Shown: one piece after another, positions 57,813-64,000 of the stretch
Layout: the number at the start of each line of letters is the position of its first letter
Position numbering within the stretch: the stretch's first letter is position 1
Assembly: GCA_030374805.1 (NCBI GenBank)
Contig: JARGSG010000050.1
Span: forward strand, 1 to 64,000
Origin: Gracilaria gracilis
Lineage: Eukaryota; Rhodophyta; Florideophyceae; Gracilariales; Gracilariaceae
DNA length: 64,000 bases
Reading direction: 5' to 3'
Program-made: the position numbers and the translations under genes
The notes under the pieces: model-generated
Databases searched by the model: none
What the model was told of the DNA's origin: nothing
What the model saw: only the letters and a program-made list of their open reading frames with translations

Positions 57813-60159
57813 ATGATAACACCGACGCTGTCGTCTGCCAACAAAATACATAGCACGGTATCTTTGGTGCAGAATAACGTGAAAGAGTCATATTTGGATG
57901 TGAAGAGCATTACGTCGAAGCAGTTAGCTGGTGCTTTGAAGAGAAGTGAGGCTATCGGAGACTCCACCGTGCGTCACTTGCCTCATTACGAGACATTGAT
58001 TCTGAAGTTTGTGGAATATGAGGGGCTTTTCGAGTTCTTTGAGAGGGTGTGTGAGGACGGTCCATCCCTGACTTAGACGCATATCTCGAGTGACATCCTC
58101 ATGGGTCTCACCGATGGGCAGTTTCGATTTGTCGTACGTTTCTTGCAATGGCATGTGGAACTGAGGTTGTCTTCTTCTACGAGAACCGGCCGTTTTGAAG
58201 AGATGAGAAAGCACTTCTTTCAATATGCCATAGTTATGTACAAACTATGTAATGTCAATGGGAAGAAGAAGAAGATTAGTGTTGAAGCAGTATTGCGGAC
58301 CGTATTCAACTTAAAAGAAAAAAATGTATCTGTGATGGAATATATGGGTATACCGACAGCAAAAATGAAACTTGGGTGTGCGAAGCGTTTATGGGACGGG
58401 ATGGTGTCCAGAAGGGTGAAGACTGCAGGTAACAAATTTCAAGAAGTTTGCAAAGTATCGCTTCAAATTTCAGAAAAGCTGAACGAGGTGGGGGAGGAGG
58501 TGGTTGAAGTCGTGGGTGTAGGTGATGATACTTCAACCGCAGCAGCTAATGAGGCAGAAGAAGCTCTTATGTTGTCGGAAGCTTCCATGTAGGGCGAAGA
58601 CCCTGAAGCAGAGCCATCAGTGTTGAGGCGGGTCACACGGAAGAATAATGCTCCGGGCCGGCTGAAAGAGGATTGGGGTAGCATGGCTGGGCGCCAAGGA
58701 AAGAAGAGGAAATTAATTGATCTTACTGATGATGAGGATGATGTAGAGATCCAACCTGCTCCGAAGAGGATGAAGAAGGGCACCCTGAAGACCCCTTATG
58801 GAGATATACCAATGGGAGTTGTTGCTTTACTCAAAAATATGACGAAGCCGGCATTGAAGAAGTTCTTCAAAGAACAGAAAGTCAGAGTGGTTTCATCGAG
58901 CGAGGATGAAAATGGTGGCAGTGAGGACGATAGCAGGTTCGTTCAGAAGAAGGAAGACGGTGTGGAGGAAAGAACGATGCGTTGATTTGAAGGCAACAAT
59001 CCCGAGAAACCGCCGAAAGGGATGAAGGAGGCAGGTCAGTGTCCTGGTGGATCAAATATGTCATGGACGAGTCTGTTGAATGCGCTGCCGAGTGAGTGGA
59101 CGGAAAGGAAGAATGTAGTGAAACATCAGCACCCGTGGATGGAGATGATTCAGTTGCGAAAGGAGCACAGGACGGGGTGTTTGGGGGTGGCGGATTTGAG
59201 AACGGTCCATAACGCGATGTACTGGCATGCCGCCCGGAATGTGCATAAGAAGCCGGGGAGTACGAAAGAAACAGTTCTGTTCGTGAAGCCTCCGTTAAAG
59301 GGAAAGCCAAGAGGGGAAGAATAAGCTCTTTGGATGGCGGCGATGGAGAGGGATGACCTCGCTAGAGTGTACTTCGCGACCAAGAGAATGGAGTTGATGG
59401 AAAGGGGTTTCTTTGTTTTGGAACACTTCTGAACTGAGGAAGGTATCTCAGAGGAGGAGAAGAAGAAGAAGGGCGTGGTGGTGGATGAAGATGTGAGGGA
59501 AGGGTTGCTGGAGTTTTTTGAGAAGTACTTTAAAGATCAGCCAGGCTTAGAGTTTGAAGAGAACTGAACGAAATGGAATCCTATAATCAACATGGGGGGA
59601 AGGAAAGGATTCTTGGGACATGGTGCAGGGAATATGAAGGTACATAACGACCAAAAAAGGGTTTGTTGATTGCATGGAATCTGATGCGAAGAACACGGTG
59701 ATGGTGAGGAATCAGGCGTTGCTAGATGCGTGGTTTAGGCAAATTGAATCGGCTGTTGGCCTTTGTCACAACAGCAGGGGGAAGAAAATAATGTATGTGC
59801 CGGAAGCTAGAGGGCTTGTGTTGTGTACGAGAGAGGGATGCCCCAGGCAGGTGTTGCACACTGATCTTCAAAAGTTGACGAATGTGGAGAAGGATAAGGG
59901 AGATATTCCATGGTTCTTGTTGATGGAATCTGGCGGGAGTCCATGTATGACATGGGTTTGTGAGAAATCAAATAATATGTATGTGACGGATGAAAAGAGT
60001 TTGAGGAGGTTATCACTTACAAAGGTTGTGAAGAAGTTCAGGGTTCCGCCTTATTCTGTGTTTATTGGGAGAGAGGATGTGATTCATGTGAGAGCTGGGT
60101 ACATGAATGCGTTGGTGAAAGAGAATTGCCTGAGGTATCACATGTACTTTGCATCATAA
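57813..60159 (+). pseudogene. Long degenerate gene, C-terminus resembling an HxD...H jelly-roll (2-OG oxygenase/cupin-like) domain
   Basis: From 57813 one frame stays protein-like through TAG 58074-58076, TAG 58590-58592, TGA 58983-58985, TAA 59322-59324 and TGA codons near 59430 and 59566. It has an acidic/basic middle (KRKLIDLTDDEDDVE, AAPKRMKKG-like) and SWTSLLNALPSEWTERKN. After a shift, 59674-60159 (161 open codons) reads VLHTDLQKL, GDIPWFLLMESG, VPPYSVFIGREDVIHVRAGY and LRYHMYF. HTD followed by a distal H in a VPPYSVFIG-type strand is the layout of Fe(II)/2-oxoglutarate oxygenases and cupins. This is likeness of motifs only; I cannot name the family. Confidence 0.4.
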
Positions 60160-60651
60160 GGATATAAGTTCCCTGACACGGTGCACAGGGAGTCAGCGTT
60201 TCGGCCAAAATTCGTAAATGAGGAATTTTGGCCTAGGAGAAGACCCAAACGACCAGCTGGACGATGATGAAGGTTTATAGGAAGAGAGTGAAATGAAAGA
60301 TATGGAAGACGGAGAGGACGCGTACGAAGAGGAAGATGAAGAGATGTCAGGTGGCCAAGCTGAGAATACATATGGGAACTACGGAGAAGGACAGACGATA
60401 ATGGATGATGACGATGAGTAGGTCTAATGTAGCACTTATACTGCTGTGTTTGTTTGCGACAGAGACTTGACATAAAAAGTGAACGGGTGATTTTTCAAGC
60501 GGCAACTTAAAAAGAATTGAAGAACAAAAACGGGTTGTGTGTGTATTTGCAACGAATAAAAGGGTTATAATTTGTTATAATTGCTAGAGAATATGATGTC
60601 TAAGGACATTGACATAGTTGGTGTATAAAGTGGCAGGGTCCTGCCTTCCAG

Positions 60652-61359
60652 CTAGTTTTTCATCTGCGGAGGTGAGATAAAAGTAAGCATTCCTGGATTC
60701 ATTCTCGGAAAATAGGCGGGAAAGGCAGTAAGGGTGCTGCCGTATTCTAGAAGGTATTTCACTGTAGACGGGATATTGAAGGAGAGAGCTGTGTTGAAGG
60801 AGACTCTCCCAACAAGCTCCTTCATTAGATTCGAGACCATAGTTTTATAGTTGGTAGCCACTTCATGCATTGTAACGAATCCAAATGAAAAACCGACGAG
60901 ATTGAAGGAAAAGATCCAAACGGGCTTTTGATAGTAAGGCTTGGAAAAGTCGTTTCCTTCCACAATACTAGAAGCAAGCCTGTGTTCTAGAGGTGTTCAG
61001 CTATTGCCAGAGCCCACTTTCCGGTGGCTGTGGTTAAACCATTGGGAAACAGAGACTTGACACCATTCTGCGGGCAGGCACCGACACTGAGAACGGCGAT
61101 GTAAAGAGCGGCTCGTGTGCAGTGCTCAATTCCGTGTTGGGAAAGAATGGGAAGAATGTGACCATTCTGGATGAGGACCAAGTCTTCTGCTCGTGGTGTT
61201 GGACAAGATAGAATTACTTTTTCGAGAAGGTCGTTCCTGCCACAGAAGAAGATTGGACCTTGGGGGAAAGCATTTTGCGGAAATGAAGTCTTCGATGGAG
61301 AGAAGGGTGTCTCGAGGGGAACCATTGCTATAAAGCATGGTTTCTAATACGGCATCCAC
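60652..61359 (-). pseudogene. Conserved Rossmann-type (ketopantoate reductase-like) algal hypothetical, truncated
   Basis: Minus strand: GPIFFCGRNDLLEKVI, EDLVLIQNGHILPIL, AALYIAVLSVGACPQNG and GLTTATGKWALAIAEHL (60987-61325). A frame change follows, and YYQKPVWIFSFNLVGFSFGF, MHEVATNYKTMVSNLMKELV and LLEYGSTLTAFP (60652-60963). The order of these blocks matches an uncharacterised NAD-binding protein family that I recall from algae and plants; this is from memory and not checked. The N-terminal nucleotide-binding GxGxxG part is missing, and frames change near 61300 and 60975. A captured or stranded host-gene fragment. Confidence 0.45.
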
Positions 61360-61989
61360 CTATGACAACAGGGGGGAATTGTAGAACGGAGGGAAGATGG
61401 ATGGGAGCTCTTTGCGATGAGTTTGTTTTATTGAAGGTATGGGCTGTTGGAAGCTGTCGGGTTCTGGTAGCTGTGAATGGAAAGTGGTCTACATTCTAAG
61501 GAGTACTGAAAACTTGAAGTATATGACTGGGCTATTGCTTTTGTCATGGAAAAATTGTTCTAGGGGATAAGGGGATTTGCATGATTTGGTTATGGGAAGA
61601 AATGGGCAGCAGGGCTGTAGAGGGGGTAAGGTCGAAGAGTGTGTTTATGAGAAGGTATGCAGTGAAATAAAGCATAGAAAGTAAGAGTTTATGGAACCGT
61701 TGGTACTTGAGAGGTGGTGCATCAGGGGTTTCATTTGGATATGGTGTGGACCGAGGTTGGGAAAATGGGGAGATTTCTAGCGAAAAAATGGAAATTGTGC
61801 GGAATGGGGGCTAATAGGAGTGGATAGGAATGGGGTACAAAGGGTTGTGCAGCACAAGTGGATGTGGTCCCGACAGTGCCACGGGTGTGTGGAGTGAGGA
61901 GGAGTGCTGCAACTGTTGCGTTCATCTTCCTTGTTTTTATCTCCCTTTTTTTATCTCCCTTGTCGTGAACCGCCGTTCATTTCTGCTAT

Positions 61990-62929
61990 GTCGAATGGGT
62001 ACGTCGAAGAAGAGGAGCTAGTGGCTCTTTTTCACCTGGAGGAGGTACCAGATATGCGGTCGTGGAGGAAGGAAAAGGGCGAATACAAGTATTTTTCAGA
62101 GAGGAGGAAGAACATTAGGAAGGAGAGGGGGTGGTGGCGATGGGGGCGGAGGGGATGGTGGACCGGAGAGATGATTTTCGGCAGAGATCTAGAAGCGGTT
62201 GAGGAGGCTTGGAGGAGGTCTGAAGAAGCCTTTGGGGGACTGCATTTCTGAGATGGTGGGTGAGAGGGGAGAAGTGGTGCTGAGTGTGTTGGACATTGGG
62301 GCGCCAATGGATTTGATTTCGACGACTCGGAAAAAGATGAATTTGGCTGCAGTGGGGACTGGAAAGCATGTGATTGGGATGATAGAGTGCTTAGAGGGGG
62401 AGATGATAAGGCTGAGGAGGGAGAATAGGGTGCTGAGGGGTGGTGTGGGGGGTGTTGGAGGCGCAAGTGCGACAGGTGGAGAAGGCGTGCGAATTGTTGT
62501 TGGAGGTGGAGGAGCTGGTGAGTTAAGGGGGCGTTGAGAGGGAGAATGGAAGAGAGAAAGGGTCACCGGTGACGCTAGTCTCTCTTGGTGGGGATGGGGA
62601 GGTGCGGAGAAGGGGATGGAGGGGAGGTTGGGGGAGGTCGGCTGAGGAAGAGGTGAAAAGGTGGGGTGATGGTGGACAAGGATGGGGAGGTGTGTGTGCC
62701 GCGCCAGCTGCCGGGTCGAGCACCACTAGTTGGGCTTGGTAGTGCGGCAGCGGCTGTGCAAATGGCGGAGCGCATACTGAAGGAGCAGGAGGATAAGAGG
62801 CTGGGAGGGCCTGCGAGCCGGTTTGGGGCTAGGAGGGTGTACGAGAATGGAGAGAGTGTTCCGTTGCAGTTCTTCAACTTGATATTTAGAGAAACTGAGA
62901 CTCAGAATCCGAATACAGGGTCGGAATGA
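61990..62929 (+). pseudogene. SANT/trihelix-like repeat gene, copy S
   Basis: Starts around MSNGYVEEEELVALFHL (61988), then EVPDMRSWRKEKGEYKYF, and a frameshift near 62245. DCISEMVGERGEVVLSVLD, GAPMDLISTTRKKMNLA and the coiled coil MIRLRRENRVLRGG follow, then another shift and GSAAAAVQMAERILKEQ and VPLQFFNLIFRETETQ, ending TGA at 62927-62929. It is the inverted partner of copy R. The terminal 87 codons (62666-62929) are the best preserved part. Confidence 0.55.
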
Positions 62930-63190
62930 TGGAGCGCTAGTGGTTGGTTCGTAATTTTTTAGATTGTTTTTGACCAGGATGGGGAATGTAAAGTTACAAG
63001 CGGTGGCAGAGGAACTGCAAACTAGCCTTCAATTCCAATAGGTGAAGTTTTAACTGCACTGCATGGAAACGCAATTTCCAAAAAAAAATTTCCTTGCCAA
63101 CTAGCACAAACTGCAAAAATGCTAGTTCTTTCGGGCTTTTATTTTCCCAACTAGCGATCTACCACGCTAAAATAGCATTCCGAGAACATC

Positions 63191-63809
63191 AACGTGTGTG
63201 GTCTAAATAAAATATCTAAAAATCTTACGATATACACACGTGGCTGGCCAGCCTTGGCACTGTTAATCTACCCAAAATAGGTACATAAAATACAAAATTA
63301 TTCCCATATATAGGAATATATATGCCCCATGCACCTGTGGTGCCATCGCATACTTAGAGATTTTCCCGATAGGGATCACTCTTTAGTATGTGACTACCAA
63401 CCTCCCTCAAAGGGCCTCAATTGCATTTCAATACCGAGAGATCATTTCATTTTGTAAGATCTTCAGCTATAATGTACAAATATACACGCTCCACGCGTGT
63501 AAGTGTAAATGATAAGTACATACAAACGTAGAACGCCAGCGCTGAGCCACTATTAATGGGTGCAATTTGTGCCGGGTTTACAAGGGCGCACGGACTGCAT
63601 CGCCACCAGGAGTGTGAGCAGTACACGTGTGGAACGGTTGCAAAAGATAGTGGGCACAGAACTGCTGGTGATTTAGATATTTATTAGTTAGTTTCTGCCA
63701 ATTTTTATTGTGGCCACTGAACTCTATAGTGGCTCGGCCCTCGCCCCACCCCCAAACGTTCTCAACCAGCGTTGGCTCTAGACTTATTCGCCTTCGGCGG
63801 TCATCCAAT
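63191..63809. other. Unassigned interval
   Basis: No gene supported. It precedes an LTR-like segment. Confidence 0.35.
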
Positions 63810-64000
63810 CCTTTCAAGAGAGAGGCTTCATTGCATACGGGCAGCCCAACCTCCCTGCTTTCCCTAAGGAACTTCACTGTGGGAGCGGTTTACTGCTGTT
63901 TGTCGCGTTCGACCCTGTACAGAAATAACCCCGGTGTTTCCCGTACCTTTCGCCCTTTTTGACCTTTTCCTTCTCTCCATTCTCTGCTCTCGCGGATTCT
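63810..64000 (+). repeat. LTR fragment related to the 3' LTR of element 1 (runs off the window)
   Basis: Matches about 10270-10457 with moderate divergence: GAGAGAGGCT, GTCGCGTTC, CCCTGTACAG, CCGGTGTTT and CTCTCGCGGATTC are shared in order. The element it belongs to lies outside or has been truncated. Confidence 0.6.

Larger units (their letters stand above)
57595..63190 (+). mobile_element. Putative unclassified transposon S (ends tentative)
   Basis: Both ends hold clusters of the word AACTAG/CTAGTT (57604-57810; 63010-63170), as do the matching sequences at 52870-53140. Sub-terminal motif clusters are typical of several DNA transposon groups. Inside are a long degenerate plus-strand gene (57813-60159), a minus-strand gene remnant (60652-61359) and a SANT-like gene (61990-62929). 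Only the right third has a second copy in the window (arm R), so the left end is a guess. Confidence 0.35.

Noticed and set aside
52866-63190. A single giant terminal-inverted-repeat transposon
   Set aside because: The arms are too diverged from each other, and the interior holds unrelated repeats; two separate inverted copies fit better.
1-64000. CRISPR arrays, rRNA genes, operons or other prokaryotic features
   Set aside because: No regularly spaced repeats, no rRNA signatures, and introns plus eukaryotic transposons throughout.

Overview
The window is eukaryotic DNA made almost entirely of transposable elements, mostly inactive. The evidence is chromodomain Ty3/Gypsy and Ty1/Copia LTR retrotransposons, PIF/Harbinger-like, Tc1/mariner and pogo/Tigger DNA transposons, a LINE remnant, a Crypton-like tyrosine recombinase, and introns of 46-59 nt with GTAAG 5' sites and TACTAAC-like branch points. 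No rRNA, CRISPR or prokaryotic operon is present. A compact-intron alga (perhaps a red alga) is my guess for the host, from the intron style and one algal-type conserved gene remnant; it is not proven.

Layout. 1-10700 (+): 3' part of an old chromovirus (element 1) with decayed gag and pol, a chromodomain, a long antisense reading frame (6352-8551) and a 3' LTR (9718-10700). 10746-11646: Harbinger-like transposase pseudogene A, its start 46 bp from that LTR. 12064-25531: a Harbinger-like transposon B of about 4.0 kb, carrying a divergently transcribed SANT/Myb-like gene and an apparently intact transposase. Its Myb-like gene is split by a complete 9442-bp chromovirus (element 2, 12751-22192, minus strand) with 508-bp LTRs that differ at two positions and a TTTTC target-site duplication. 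25640-33122: a duplicated non-coding repeat surrounding a LINE tail and two unrecognised genes (28215-29021 and 30574-32358). 34082-35657: Tc1 element. 36312-37714: pogo remnant. 38143-42703: Copia element with very short LTRs and a CGCAC duplication. 42870-44079: second, decayed Tc1 element. 44276-46930: Crypton-like recombinase between two related tRNA-like repeats. 48385-49275: second pogo remnant. 50431-51346: three foldback elements. 51877-63190: decayed repeats in inverted pairs, including a putative element at 57595-63190. 63810-64000: start of another LTR related to the one at 9718-10700.

The most unusual signal is that each chromovirus is filled with its own short dyad motif. Element 1 carries CCG-N2-CGG about 54 times by eye (two or three expected by chance). 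The related element 2 carries ACC-N5-GGT more than 50 times. The motifs occur in coding, non-coding and LTR sequence and largely stop at the element boundaries. This resembles the dispersed target sites of self-specific trans-acting transposon proteins, such as VANC of VANDAL elements. Element 1's antisense frame, better preserved than its gag and pol, is a speculative candidate for a partner protein.
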